Part shown: positions 1 to 15,364 of the stretch, piece after piece | Layout: every line of letters starts with the position of its first letter | Position numbering within the stretch: position 1 is the stretch's first letter | From: Ficedula albicollis | Taxonomy: Eukaryota > Chordata > Aves > Passeriformes > Muscicapidae | NCBI RefSeq assembly: GCF_000247815.1 | Contig: NC_021677.1 | Coordinates: 2,698,507-2,762,506 of the forward strand | DNA length: 64,000 bases | Direction of reading: 5' to 3' | The notes under the pieces: generated by a model | What the model saw: the letters and a program-made list of their open reading frames with translations, nothing else | What the model was told of the DNA's origin: nothing | The model's database searches: none | Program-made: the position numbers and the translations under genes

Positions 1-3000
1 GAAGGGATGGTGCCTGTATTAGTTCACATAATCAAAAGAATAGTTGTTGATTAGTAATTAAAATTTCCGTTCCATATACACAAACCAGTGGAAATCTCAA
101 AGGTTTCCAAGATGCTTTTAATCCATGTAGGGGTACTGTTTGTCCATGTGCTGGTAGAATTATTGGGAATTCAAATCCATGCAGAGTTCACTTTTTGTTG
201 TAGTCACAAGACATTTTTTATGGATGACAATCTTTTTTTTTTTTTTTTTTTTTAGCTAGGTATTACTGTTTTGAGCAGCTTGGGATTTAAGAACACATTT
301 CGTTTAATGCACATTGAATCTGTTTTCATTTTCAGAAGGCTACTTGTGCCTTGCATGGCTTATTATGATCTTGATTGATTGAATGACATTAAGCCTCCAG
401 AAATTTTGAGTGAAGGTTGCATTTAAAGGTAATGCTGTCATCTCATTTGCATATGCCAAACATGCTGCTTAATTGCTTGGGAGACAAAGCTCTCCATGTG
501 CATCCCAAGAGTGAGCATGACCCAGTCTGCAGGGAAGGGAAAGGAAGTTGAGCCTTGGATTGTCCCATCTTCAGCTCCACTGGCAAAGTGAAAGAAGCAA
601 GGTGGTGGGAATTTTCCTCTTCTCTTGTCCTGTGATTGGAGAAAAATGTAGATTAACCTTTCAGTTTCTCTGGGAAGTAGGATACTAAGCAGCATTCTCC
701 TGTGGTTGGTTACAGAGTCCATGATTTGAAAGAGAAGGAGGGTGGTGGGGTCCCTCCCTGTTACCATTGCTGGGAACTTTGTAGTGATGCTGCTTTTTTC
801 ACTCCGATTTTTTTCCTTTTTTTCCTGGCGAATTATTGCTTTGGTCAATATGCATTATTTCATGCTACTAGCAAATGTTGGTAAAAATAATTAGCATATG
901 AGAATGATAAATAGCTTATGGCCATGAGGTACAACTTAAATTGCCTGGATTATCCAAAGAAAAGAGGGAGTACAAGTGGGGATATGGCATTGGAGGCTTT
1001 GCTTGCTGATAACTTCATGTATCTCCTTCCACTTTCAAATATTAAAACTCAGGCTAAGAAAACCAGTGCTAAATGTTTTCTTTTGTTTAGTTGCCCTGGT
1101 TCATTTTGCTTTTTTTCTGTAAGTGATATATAAAGAAAAATCTATTTTAAAAGCTTTTGGAGAAGTCTTTGTCTTCCATCTGGCATGAAGAGCATTTCTG
1201 GAGGGGAGGGGAAAGAAACAGAGTACTGTCTGAGGTAAATTTGATAGTAGAAGATGGGATAAAACAAGAGGCACTTAGACTAATTTAATTAATGCCATGG
1301 TGGATTTAAGAATATGCTGTCCTCTACAAGCATAAACATAGATCAGTAGCTGAATTAAGGAGGCAGTATTAGACTGCACCTGTTGGGTTTCAAACTGAAT
1401 TCAGACCTTGTTTCAGTATTGCAGTTGGGACTGGCAGTTGCTGAAGGGATTAAATTATTTAAAGCCTTCAGCTGGCTAGTGTAGGCTAGCAGTAGCTTAT
1501 AAAACACTTAATCTATTTTTTTAATCTCTTCATATGTTTGCTTTACTTGGACAGTAAAACTATACACGACACACACCTGCCACATTCTGAAGCGTCTTTG
1601 TCAGATATTTTACATTTATCAATTAGAGCAGCCTTTAAACTGTAGCCATTTGGGTTTCACACACAATACACTTCTTGTTACCCTGCACGTTTTCTTCAGT
1701 GAACTCAAACCCAAACGCGAAGTATGCAGACATAAAGTCATTTTCCCACAATTTATTCTAAAAAAGATGTTTCCTTCTAAAGGCAAATGCTGCTCTCCAA
1801 ATAATTAATGTTTACAGTTACCTTTTGGGTTGTCATTTAAAAAAAGAAACAAACAGTTTGGAGCTCTGGAACTATTTTTGCAGTGCATTAGTTAACTGCT
1901 TATAAGATAGCAGAGTAAAGCAGTTCAAAAATAGGTGATACAGTTTGGCTTGTTACGTGTCTCTTGTTTCTAGAAAGCCAAGAGTAAGTAATGAATAGCA
2001 ACAATATGGATTGGACAGAAAAGCCATTTGGATAGCTGTGCAACACAGGATTAGCTAGGCAAATCCTCTTAGGTTTGATAAGCCATTGCTTAGACCTACA
2101 GTTTATTTTGTCATTGGTTGCTCCTATTAATGTCTTCTTTCTGTCAGAGTTTATTACTCTGATTTCAGTTTTGCATCATACCTTTTTGTGTCAAAGTGAA
2201 GGGCCACTTCCATCCTTGTACGTGCAACTTTCAGCCTTCCTAATGATAAGCAGAGAAATGCCTGGAGTCAATTCAAATCAATGCTGGCATCCTCTTAAGA
2301 GTCTTTTAAATAATGAACTTTTTATGTGGATCATTTCTGTTGAGCAACTGCTGTATGACATCTTTTTAATTTGGCCTTCAGTGTTAAGTTACAGGACAAG
2401 CAGGCATATGTGTCTGCTAATAAGGATGAGCAAATGCTAATTCATGGAGATGAGATGGTTTCTGCAGCATGCTCTTCATAAAAAGCATATGGTTTTGATA
2501 TTTCTGGGCAACCTTTAATTTTTTTTCTTCTTTATGGCATTGAAAAAAAAATTTATTTCTGTATAAGGGGTTTTTCTAGTACCATCAATACAGAATAACT
2601 TTGCTGCTTGATCTCCTCTAGGCTGGGGTTTTTTTTTGGATAATGTGTGGAATATACTTGAAAAATATAAAGTACATACGTTGAAGTAATTTTACTAATT
2701 AGTTTTCACACTCTGTCTCAAACTTTTTTTAAACTAGAGAATGTGCCATTTTTCAGAAATAAGAAAAGAAAAAACAGAGGAGAAATGAAAAGCCTTAACC
2801 TGCTGCCCAAGAGACAGAGACTAACAAGCAGACCCCTCAGGACTAGGGCAAGATGGCTCAGCCAGCTGGGTGGGGGGGAAATGTGCAAAAAGGCATGGGA
2901 AGAATTGGGCATTTCAGTGGGTGGTAATCAGGGTTTCATCAGCACTGGGATTTCAGATTGTTAGACAATGCTTTGTACGTGTCAGGGCTCGTGGCTGCTG

Positions 3001-6000
3001 TGTGCATGGAGCAGAAAATGTGGGAGAAGCTGTTCCCAGTGCTCCTTGTAGTCAGAACTTACTGCAAGTCTTTGTTCAGCAGTCATCTGAATATTGTTTC
3101 TTCTGTAAAAGAGTGTTACATCTGAAATTCTCTTTCACCTTGAGCGACCTGGGCAACTTTTCGTGTATGATTCATCTGATGTGATCTATGAATTGGGTTA
3201 ACCTCTGTCATGTCCCCAGACCAAACCAAACTAAATCTGAATTATAGTAGAAATTTAACTGTGAGAATACAATGCCCTTCAATAGAAAATCAATTGGATA
3301 TCAGAGCTGCTTGTAAAACCTGCAGGAAAAGACAAACCTGAACTCTGGCTGAAGGAGCAAAGTGGGGAATGCACGTGACTGAGTGGTACCTTTGGGTTGG
3401 TGTCTGTCAAGAATGAGAGCTGTTCCAGTTTGCTCCTGCCTGACGAGGCCCTGGAGGCCATTCCAGCAGGGAGTGGAATACAGTGTGTGCCCTGGCACAC
3501 CTCTGTGCTGGAGGCTCTGGTGGCACAGGCACAAAACCTCTGTTCCCAGAGCCTGCTGGAATTACAGCACGCCAGGAGAAAGGCAAGGTCTGAACCTTTG
3601 TGTGGGCTGGAAGAGAAAAATAATCATACAGCCTAGGAGAAGCATGTTCTTAATATAGGATAAAAAATTACTGAATGCAGTGAAATTTAATAATCTTATA
3701 TTTATGTAATGTTTATAAAGTCTAATACCACCTCATTCAAATAAAATTAAAACCTTGCTGATATTGCTGCTGATTTTTTAGTTCCTCACAGACCCCTACA
3801 GAGCACCATGATTTCCCTTAGCTGGAAAGCAAATTTCCTGCAGAGCTTTGTGATGGCCAGAAGAATAATCTGATTTTACCACCATTTCTCTTTGATTCTT
3901 TGGCTGGTTTTCAGTCCTGCTGTGTTGCTGGGACCATGAGGGGCATGAAATGACACCACAGCTACATCCATGATGCACTGAAACAGCATCAGGGAGAGGA
4001 GGCTCTGCAGGGATGTCCCAGTGGGCCTCAGGAGACAAACTCATCTCAAGAGCTTTGAAAATAAGGCAGTGATGATCAGTGGAAGAGGAAACAGCTTAGC
4101 AACTTTTTTAAAAAATTATTTTAAATTTTTTTTTAAACTGAACCACACAACTTGCAATATTGCAATTCCCAATTGCATATTCCCAATGCCAGGATGGGAT
4201 TATATTTGTAAGGTTTTCTTAAAGAATAAAATAGTCAGCGAGTTTTAGTTTGATTAATATCTAGATTAAGGTCAGCACTTTCGCAGTATTAACCATTCTT
4301 TTCTGGAAAATACTGATTAAACCTGGCTCTCCACTAAGAAAGACTGATTCAACTCAATTGGAAGAATTCATGAAAATGTAATGATTTTGTAGGAATCTGT
4401 AATAAATAATGTCAACATGTTGCAATGTAATCAAACTTTAAATTGCCTTTAAATCATTATTTTCTTCCAATGTACTTCAGCTCAATTATTTTTCTGGGCT
4501 GTCTTGGTGTGTCTTAGGTAGAACCACCTTTTTACACGTGTCAAGGAAAACATTTTAAGGGATGTGCTATCCACCTTATTTTACATACTCATTAGCACCA
4601 ATTAAGCAAGAATTGTATGCAGAGAGATGAAATTATTTTAATTATTTATTTGGGGAAAAAAAAAACCCATGGATTTGTCATTCTGATTTGTGGAAATGAA
4701 TTCTTTTTAGGCAGCATTAGTGATATTTCCTGTGAAAGGTTACTTTTAATGGTATAATGTATGCTTTCTGACTCAGACAGAATAATTTTCTGAGCAAATA
4801 TTGATTTAGGATTAGGGTGAAAAATAGGTCTCACTTTCTCATGTTAAACTAATTTCAAATTAAGATTTAAATTAAAAGGTTAGAAAGAGGTCTCAAAAAT
4901 AAATCACTTTGGAGGCCTCACAACTTCATTATTGTTTGTCTAATAAACATCAAGCTTTAAAAATTATACCCTGGACAGAAACTAAATGAAAATTATGATT
5001 CAGAAAGGAGCTTTGCCAAAGATGTTTTGATGAGGAAGTTTGATTCCACAGTCACTTAGTGAGTGTAATAAGGTACAAAAGGCAATGTAAAGTTGTTGTA
5101 AATAATGTAAATGCAAATGATTTTAGAAATGACAGAACTGAGTCTGCTGGAGCAGAAGGGATTTCTGAGGCTACTGTGGAAAATATGAGATACAACCACT
5201 GAAATGAAAGGGGGGAAGGATAAATGCCCAGGTTGCTGCCATCAAGATACTCCACCAGTCATCAGAAATAAAGCCAGGAGATGCACTTTTTTCTTAGGTT
5301 TAAAGCTTAACTTAAAGGACATGGGTCAACCAGCTCATTTTTAAGTATGACGTAGTGCAAAAGCTACAGACAGTGATTAAATTAGTTTTAAGTGCCGTAC
5401 ACTAAGAAGTACATTTGTTAAAGAACTAGATAACTAGGCAATTTGCTTTTGTGTTTTTAATTAAAGATAATATTTTGTGTTTGGAAATGCAACACAAAGA
5501 AGTTAATTATTGAATTAAACTAGAGCTTTTCAGTATCATCTGCTGAGTGGAATGCTATTCTGCCTTAAAAGCCTCATATAAGCAGCTAAAGCAATCTTTC
5601 ACACATGTAACAGATACAACTATTTAATAAAAAATGAATGAGAAGCTACTCATATCCTGCTGTGAAATAGTTATTAGTTCCTGCTATAATACATGAATTT
5701 GATTCTCCTGAAGAAATGCATTTAAATGATAAAGAACGGTTTATGTCTGATTGTTACATTTCATGTGTTAAACCAAAAATATTTATACTGCTTTTAAGTT
5801 CAGGAGACAAATAGCTGTCATCATGCCAGGCTATAAAAAGCTGATTTCCATGTCTTTATGATGGTATGTAATGATGAGTGGAACTTTGTTTAGGATTTTT
5901 TTAATAGTTTTTTCATTAAATTGACATCTCCAAGGGCTCTCTTTTGAGGGGGGATGAACACATGTTTAAACAGTACTTGAAGAAATGGAAAATGTCTGAG

Positions 6001-6281
6001 TAAAATCTTGATCCCACCCACTCTACTGAAGTTGTTTTGTTTGTTTTTTTTTTTTTAAGATTTCAGTGGGACTTGCATTATATTTATTGGGCTTTACATG
6101 ACACGCACATTTTTGTCTTTCAGGAGAAAAAAAGTCTTGGCAATCCTACAATAATGAATAAAACTGGCACAGGCAAAATTTCTTCCTTCAGGAAATAAGA
6201 ACTCCTGAGGCAGGTGGGCAGCTGGTGCACTGATATGATGCTCCCTACAGTGCTGGCCAAGGTTGTCTCCTCCTTCCTTGC

Positions 6282-6431
6282 ACACTCCCCTTTTTCTCTC
6301 TGAATCCATCTGTTGTCTCTTGTCTGATACTTGGATAGCAAGCTCTGGAAGATTTTACACTCCCCTTTTTCTCTCTGAATCCATCTGTCGTCTCTTGTCT
6401 GACACTTGGATAGCAAGCTCTGGAAGATTTC
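6282..6431. repeat. Two-copy tandem duplication, period 75
   Basis: Copies 6282-6356 and 6357-6431 are head to tail and differ at three positions, all C/T transitions. The unit is pyrimidine-rich at its left end. No coding content is apparent. Confidence 0.9.
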
Positions 6432-6444
6432 ATTTGGAAGCCAT

Positions 6445-6535
6445 CTTTGGGGTTTGCAGTTATTATATTATTGACTTCTGACCATTATACCTTTGGGGTT
6501 TGCAGTTATTATATTATTGACTCCTGACCATTAAA
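6445..6535. repeat. Two-copy tandem duplication, period 46
   Basis: Copies 6445-6490 and 6491-6535 begin CTTTGGGGTTTGCAG and differ by one C/T change before diverging at the last few bases. It lies only 13 bases after the 75-base duplication. Confidence 0.85.
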
Positions 6536-7578
6536 TTCTCTCCATAATTTGGGCTACTTTGTTAATTAATTAAAATTAATACCAGTATTCTGGGTATTCC
6601 CCTAAATGTTCGTTAGTAGGTTAATATAAGCATTGTGAGAATTTTGATTGATTTCACACAAAGCATCAGGAGATACTTCAATGAAAATGGAACTTCTACT
6701 ATTATTCCAGCATTGATCCTAAGAGCTGTACACATAAGAAAATAAATAACATGTTCAGCGTGCAAATTTTCTTCTTGAGTATTCATTAATTTTTTCTTGA
6801 GTTTTTCCAAGTAATGACACCACTTCCACAGTCTGGGACGTTGCTTCCCAAGACCTGTGCATGTCCTTTCCCTGTCCTGTAATCTCTGCTTAAGCATAAG
6901 TCATAAACAAGTGATTAAAAAGAGATATAAAACTGGCTACATGTGTGTATACAAAGTAGTGCTCAAAAATAAACACCTTAAAATACAGTGTTTTAAAATA
7001 GATTGTGTGGCTTCTACTCTGCACACAGGCTGCTTGAAAAGCCCATACCTGTTGATTAAGTAATGCTTTTTCCTGCTCTTTTCCGTGCCTTAATTTTGAG
7101 ATGTTTCAGTCTGTGCTCCAACACTTGCCCTTTTAGTTATTACCTTCAGCTGCTTCTTGGTATTTTTGTGAAAACATGAGTGACAGTGATACATTTCCTC
7201 ACAGGATGCACTTTTATCACATTTTGGGGATTATCCAGAATAAGAACCATCGATTACAGTGTCCACATTTCTGTCATTAAATATTAAATTGATTAATAAA
7301 GCATATTTTAATGAAAATGTCTACTCTCCAATTTGTATTTTTTATTTTAAATCATTTTATTACATGCATATAGAAAAATAATGAAGTCTATACAGATGCT
7401 TTTTGTCATTGAGGTAGAAACAGGATAAACTAATTTGCACGTATTAAATTGTTTTTGTCAGGAACAGCTGTACATAATTTCCTTTGTGAGATATGGCACA
7501 AGAGGTATGACTGGAAGTACTTCAATCCCTGGCAAATGTACTATTTATGTAACATGCACCAGTTCATTATGTTATTCT

Positions 7579-7706
7579 GAGATATGCAGCTTGTATTTAA
7601 AAAGGAAAGATGAATCTGAAAATTATCTGGAGGTTCAGTGCCGAGATATGCAGCTTGTATTTAAAAAGGAAAGACGAATCTGAAAATGATCTGGAGGTTC
7701 AGTGCA
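7579..7706. repeat. Two-copy tandem duplication, period 64
   Basis: Copies 7579-7642 and 7643-7706 begin GAGATATGCAGC and differ at two positions in the body of the unit. Confidence 0.9.
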
Positions 7707-7965
7707 TGTATTAGAACTGTGGTTTTTAAGTCACAAGCATAGCCTTGACAAAAATAACTCATTTGTAGAAGGATCTCCAGTTTTCTTGAGACCTTCAGTT
7801 GAAGTAGCATCTGAGACTGGAGCTGTGAGCCTTTTCTTGTGCCTCTGAGTCCTGATGGCAATTTGTCCACTCTTTGTGATCCCCTCCAAGAGAAAATCCA
7901 GCAAAATCACTGCAGTGCTGTTGCCAAACTCCGAGGATGCTGTGAGAATTTTTGCATGTACACAT

Positions 7966-8099
7966 GGAATTAAATCTCACCATGATCTCACCAGGCTCAG
8001 TCTTCCTGGGCTACTGGTAATGTTTTGTGCTCGGAATTAAATCTCACCATGATCTCACCAGGCTCGGTGCTCCTGGGCTACTGGTAATGTTTTGTGCTC
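7966..8099. repeat. Two-copy tandem duplication, period 67
   Basis: Copies 7966-8032 and 8033-8099 begin GGAATTAAATCTCACC and differ at three clustered positions. It abuts a second, unrelated duplication that starts at 8100. Confidence 0.9.
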
Positions 8100-8235
8100 T
8101 GCAGTTTCTGTCCTTTCATTTTCTCACCTGGTGTATCTCACTGCTGTTCATTTTGGTGTTGAGCAACTGCAGTTTCTGTCCTTTCATTTTCTCACCTGAT
8201 GTATCTCACTGCTGCTCATTTTGGTGTTGAGCATG
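8100..8235. repeat. Two-copy tandem duplication, period 68
   Basis: Copies 8100-8167 and 8168-8235 begin TGCAGTTTCTGTCC and differ at two positions in the body of the unit. The unit is different from that of the duplication directly to its left. Confidence 0.9.
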
Positions 8236-9162
8236 ATGTGTATGACCATGTTTTTATTTATAGATATCTGTTTGCCATTTTCCTTTCCACTTCTCTCTCG
8301 TGTTCTTTCCAGCATCAGATCACGTCTAAGGCTGTATTATTCCCTGTTTCAGAAGCAGAGGGGTAATTTTATCAAAATATGATAAAGCCATAAAACCCAA
8401 CTCATTTCCTGTCTACCTTCACACAAAATCTAATTAAAATGTCACATGGGTAGACATTATATTTTTGTGCATTTTACACTAAAACATTTTGAAATTAAAT
8501 TTGTGCCTGTGCCTCTAAGTCAGAATACAACATGAGTTTTACATCTAACTAGCAAAGAGGCGTTAAAAAAATAAATAACAATATTTATAAAGGCTTTACT
8601 ATCATCCAAATACTCATAAACCGAAAGTGCTACAGGTCAAAGCAGCAGCAGCATCAGCACTAAGTGCACATGCGGTTAGCTCAGCAGAAGTGTTACCTGA
8701 TCTTCCCCTGCATTGTCTGGGGAGAGATTGCTCAGAGGTGACGGGGCTTTGTGCCAGCCTGCTGCCATTGTTCCTGCCATGTGATACTTTCTGCCGAGTG
8801 TCTCATTACTAGGAGGGGACACGGTGTATTTCACTGGGTCAAAACAATTCATTAAACTACCGCCGAGCATCACCTTTTCCTTTGGAACCGATTTGGGCTG
8901 TTACTGGTTAGCAGCAGAAAAATTAAAAAATAAGCACGAGTTTTGTAACCTTTGTAAGAGTTCTGCACCTCTGAATAAACACATTTGTAGGAAAATATGT
9001 TCTGTACTAAAGAAGGATTTTATTTTTCTTTACAATGGTTTGATCTGTTTTCATAACTCATGTAATTAATGTGCCTTTTCTGTTGCTCATTCTAGGAGGA
9101 GAGTCTCTAATGTGGTAATTTAAACCCTTAGAAGATATTTTTAACTGCTTTTCCATTAAGGA

Positions 9163-9436
9163 TGTCTCATGGGGGAGGGGAGAAATAAGGATATGTGCTT
9201 TTAAAAGGTAGGGAAGCACATGGATAAGTTGCTGATGTATTGAATGTTAAGGGAGGGTGTAGGTGGACATCTGCAAGCCACGTGCACATTGACTGGGGTT
9301 GTCTCATGGGGGAGGGGAGAAATAAGGATATGTGCTTTTAAAAGGTAGGGAAGCACATGGATAAGTTGCTGATGTATTGAATGTTAAGGGAGGGTGTAGG
9401 TGGACATTTGCAAGCCACGTGCACATTGACTGGGGT
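9163..9436. repeat. Two-copy tandem duplication, period 137
   Basis: Copies 9163-9299 and 9300-9436 begin TGTCTCATGGGGG and differ at one position (C/T). The near-identity implies a recent duplication or an assembly duplication. Confidence 0.9.
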
Positions 9437-11322
9437 AAAAACGCTTCTCAGGAGGGATTTGTGCCACAGATTAGTGACACAGACAGATTAGTGACAGGGC
9501 CTTACCCCAGCGCAACAAAAGGGAGTTTTGTGCAGTTTGGGTTTCATTTTTAGCTGCTGATAGCAAAGCCCTGGCTCAGTCCTCAAGTGCTTTCACAGTG
9601 AGGTTGGAGAGACCCAGGTAACGAGGTCATCTTCTATTTAATTCTAAAATAGGCTTGGATGTGATTCAGAGCCTGCCAGAGTTAAAGCAGGCTCCACTCC
9701 TGTGTGCTGCAGCTTGTGGGGGAGACTGGAACACCCTGCATTGAGATAAAACTTCTCTTTGCCACGGCAAAACATCAGCCTGGACCGGCAGCCAGTTCAT
9801 CGGAGTGTTTACTCTGGAAGGCTTTGGAATATGCAAAAGCACAGCCCCAGAAACATTTATTGGTGTCAATAGTTTCCCTGGAGTCAGTAGACCTGCTAAT
9901 GAGCACCAGCTCACTGGAGTAATGCAGGATTGTGTTTTAATTCTGTAATTTGACTGCCTGCTTGTGTTCAGTGATGTTTATTTGTAGGAATGATGTGTTT
10001 GGGAAAGTGAGGTCAGCTGGAGCATTTGTTGTGCTCTTTGTCTTCCTACAGCCCTTGATCTTCCAATGTATCAGTCACTAAGGAGAGAAGCCATTACTCA
10101 CCTGCAAAAATGAAATAATTTAGTATTAGTGGATGGTGCCCTATGGATATTCTTAAAGGTAGGGTGCTTATTGATGCTTATTTCAAAACAACAGGAAAAA
10201 ATGCTATATAATATTTGCTATTAAATATTTCAAAAATTATTAGCACATTGTCACTGGGATTTTAGTTTTAAATATGCTTTTTGTTTTAAAAAGTTATTTT
10301 TCTCCTCCATAGAAAAAGTGTTTCAATGGTTTTTAAACTTTTTATGTAAAGTAAATATTTTTCCAGTGTTGGGATGTCATTAAATTGGGAGTGGATTATC
10401 TTATTTTTTGTTGATTGCCTTGAATATTAACATCCTCAGTTTATATTAGATTCTCTCTATTTTATGTTGCAATTGTCAGATATTGTAAAATATATTTGTC
10501 CTTGCCAAACACCTCAAAAATAGAAACACACTGCATTTTTGTACACATTTAACATTCGTTAACACCAACTTTCAATTCTTTTCCTGCTTGAGTGAGTGAG
10601 CAGAAAAATGTAATTATTAAGTACACTTATGTGAAGTACACTCAGACACCACAAAGGCTATTGATTACATTAAAATAGCTGATTAGAAAGACTCTTGCAA
10701 GAAAATTTACAGTATCAAACTAGAAATGTACATTATCATGACACATTCCCTGAGGACAGACCCTTTCCTTGTGGATCTCCTAAGGTACACGAGTGAGGAA
10801 TGATCTATGGCTCTAGCAAAGAGTAAAACCAGACTGAAAATGAAAATACAGTCTGAAAAACACCACACCACGATACCTTAGTATTTACTCAATCCAGTAA
10901 AGTAAAAAAATACTGCATTTCATTGACTCTTTGTCAAAGAAAATATGTTAATATGAACAAGATCTCAGGATAGTTTAAAACACAGCAATGAAGCACTGTC
11001 AAATCTTTACCTATTGTGTAGTATGAGCACAAGCAGAGAAGTAAGTATCTCACAGTGTCCCTGGGCAAAATCATCTGTGACAATTAGCAGGGTGCCATAT
11101 TTTTAAATTATAGTTGTCCCAGATAGCTGTTTCAATAACTTTGGCACTGAAAAGGACAATAAGGTTGAAAATAAACGATTAAAAAAAAAGGAGAGAGAGA
11201 TATTCTGTAAAACCTTAACTGAACTAATAGGTATTTATGTAATTTCAAGATAAATTCATTATATTTTTTCTACTTTTTTTTTTTTTTCATTTTGCTTGTG
11301 TATAAACATCACTCTTCTATTA

Positions 11323-11377
11323 AAGGTCAGACTTGATGATCTTGGAGGTCTTTTCCAATCTTATTGATTCTATAGTG
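11323..11377 (+). mobile_element. CR1 LINE 3' end fragment
   Basis: The segment matches the characteristic CR1 terminus: GTCAGACTTGATGATCTTGG followed by AGGTCTTTTCCAATCTTATTGATTCTATAG, close to the avian consensus in order and spacing. Only the last ~55 bases are recognisable, consistent with the usual 5' truncation of CR1. The preceding sequence is too diverged for me to set a 5' limit. Confidence 0.8.
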
Positions 11378-11893
11378 TAGTTATTCTGCCTTTCTGTGAT
11401 GTGAAAAATTAGGGGATTAGTGTTTTAGTTTGGATGAGGAGTGCATTTCATCTCAAGTTGACCAGCTTTTATTCACATGATAACCAAAAAGATTTTGGAT
11501 TCCTTCTCACATTTTCTAAGAATGACCATTTTAGTCACCCCATCATTACATTTAAATGCCAGACAAGTTTATTTCCCAGGAGTTACCATTACCTGGCAGA
11601 ATTTGAAATAACAATGGCAGGATGGTGCAGGAGCTCTCTTGGAACTGGATTTTAAAGGCTGAGGAAGCAACAAGTAGAAACACAGGCAATCTGAAAGATG
11701 CTTTAATCTGATTTTCTTCTTTGGAAGAGCCACAGTGGATCACTCCTCATGCATGCCTTGGGAGATGCAGAGGGACCTGTGGTGTCTTTTTTAAAATCTT
11801 TCCAGAGTAGCCAGGCTGTTGAATTTGTAAGTTAAACAGCAAACAATAAACAAATACTTTCCCCCACCTCTGCTCCACCCTGTATTTTTTTTT

Positions 11894-12377
<484 letters not shown>

Positions 12378-12512
12378 AGGAGAGAGAGAGATATTCTGTA
12401 AAACCTTAACTGAACTAATAGGTATTTATGTAATTTCAAGATAAATTCATTATATTTTTTCTACTTTTTTTTTTTTTTCATTTTGCTTGTGTATAAACAT
12501 CACTCTTCTATT

Positions 12513-12568
12513 AAAGGTCAGACTTGATGATCTTGGAGGTCTTTTCCAATCTTATTGATTCTATAGTG
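12513..12568 (+). mobile_element. CR1 LINE 3' end, second copy
   Basis: Same CR1 terminus as at 11323-11377, present again because the whole surrounding segment is duplicated. It is probably not an independent insertion. Confidence 0.75.
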
Positions 12569-14915
12569 TAGTTATTCTGCCTTTCTGTGATGTGAAAAAT
12601 TAGGGGGATTAGTGTTTTAGTTTGGATGAGGAGTGCATTTCATCTCAAGTTGACCAGCTTTTATTCACATGATAACCAAAAAGATTTTGGATTCCTTCTC
12701 ACATTTTCTAAGAATGACCATTTTAGTCACCCCATCATTACATTTAAATGCCAGACAAGTTTATTTCCCAGGAGTTACCATTACCTGGCAGAATTTGAAA
12801 CAACAATGGCAGGATGGTGCAGGAGCTCTCTTGGAACTGGATTTTAAAGGCTGAGGAAGCAACAAGTAGAAACACAGGCAATCTGAAAGATGCTTTAATC
12901 TGATTTTCTTCTTTGGAAGAGCCACAGTGGATCACTCCTCATGCATGCCTTGGGAGATGCACAGGGACCTGTGGTGTCTTTTTTAAAATCTTTCCAGAGT
13001 AGCCAGGCTGTTGAATTTGTAAGTTAAACAGCAAACAATAAACAAATACTTTCCCCCACCTCTGCTCCACCCTGTATTTTTTTTTTAAGTCCTGCATTAA
13101 ATCTGCATAAAATAAAGTGGAAATAAAAGGTAAAATTTGGGCTTATTTTTGCAAACGACACAGTGTAAAATGCATAGAGAAACTTGTGTGGTTTTAATTG
13201 AGGAAACACAGTGCTTTTCAACTGACCTTCCAGCTGTTGCAAAAAGGAGCAAAGTGTATGTTTGCCTTAAATTTGAAAGTAATTTTCCATTTACACCCAG
13301 CAACAGGAGGCTGGATTTTGGATATATCTAGCAAACATATCTATGGGGAGGGGAGATGGGAAACTTTGAACTATGCTTATCTGAATATGATGGTAATCAG
13401 TGGGAAGTGCAGAATTAAATTTTTATATTTTAAAAGAGCACTTTTTATCAGTTTAACTCTGATCCATTTACAGGTTTCCACAGGAATTTGGATCTTGGAA
13501 AATTTTTGATTCAAATGCAGAATATTGAATGCTTGTTTCTCATAATACTTAAGGGACAGTAACATCAGTTTAAAAAAATGCTTTAGATAAGGAATTGTGA
13601 GGAAAAAAGTTACTAAATTTTGTCCAGTCTTCTGTCTCTTTGGGAAGGATAAATACTGTAATTTTAGCCAATGTGAAAACCAGTAAATATTGTCATTTCA
13701 AATCCTAAAATTTGAATCCATGAATTAATTCCCTGCTTAACAAACTACTAAATACGGTGAGAAAGTCTAAAGACTGTGGCCTGCAATTTTTAAAAAAAGA
13801 CAAATTTAAGTGGAACCTTTGCTTGTCTCACCTTGTGAAGGCTTGGAAAGCTGCAGTGGTCACAACAACACATTGCCAAGCAGTTTCTGGATTGTTTTAT
13901 TTCATCATTTCTACCCAGGACACTCAGCTGGAGCCTGCACAGCTCCCCCAGAGCTATGGACAGAGGAAAAACTCTGCCTCCCTCTTTGTGTCAGCTCTGA
14001 CACTCAGTCACTGAGTGTTTTCCTGACCCAAGAAAACTGCTGGGTGAGTTGAATCTGCTAAATGGGATGGATGTTCAGTGCCAGCAGTAGAGAGCTATCC
14101 CTAGGAAAATTTAACTGGTCAGGAAAATGGTGAGAGGCCAGTTCTGTCCCTTTTCCCTGGGAGTGTGGCTTGCTGTTTCATGCACTTGCACCTACGTTGT
14201 CAGGGACTGCTGGATGGAATTACAGCCCTGTGGTCTTGCCTTCTCCTGTCTTATCTTTGTGGCTTTGCTCTAACGGCAGAGCCTCATTCAGGACTCAAGC
14301 CTGTTCAAAAATTAAGAGCCTAGCTGATACAAGCAACTCATAAACCGATATGAACAACTCACACTGGCTGTAAAAAGTGTTTTGATGATACAGCTTATAG
14401 CAGTTTGACGAGTAAAACAAATTGTTCTAGCCAAAGCATTTTCAGTCTGCATCTACACTTGGGATTTTGATAACAAAAATAGCACAAAATGTCATTGGTA
14501 GGTGTTCTGCCAAAAGCTTCTAGCCCGTGTTTGTCCTCAGATCATTTCTTTTTGCTGCATAATAGATTACATCTGTTGGAAGTATCTTCTTCTTCCAGCT
14601 TCGGGGTTTTTTTTCCACTCAGAGCACTCACACCTAACTCTCTTATCCTCTGCAAAGGCTTAGAGACAAGGAGGAGCAGGAGCCCACGGAGGTGTGTGTT
14701 TCAACGCTGAGCTTCATAAATGAATCTAAATGACACGGGGCCTCCTTCCACTGAGTTACTTAAGCACTTTGAAACAAAACACTCCCCTCCAAACGGTATC
14801 AGGAGCCCACAGTACTGAGAGGTGTAACAGGAGTTTCCACATTAACCCCTCAGCTGCCTACCAGCACAAATTAGGAAAATTAGGACAGGGAAGTGTTTGT
14901 TGCTTTCCAGGTGAC

Positions 14916-15364
<449 letters not shown>
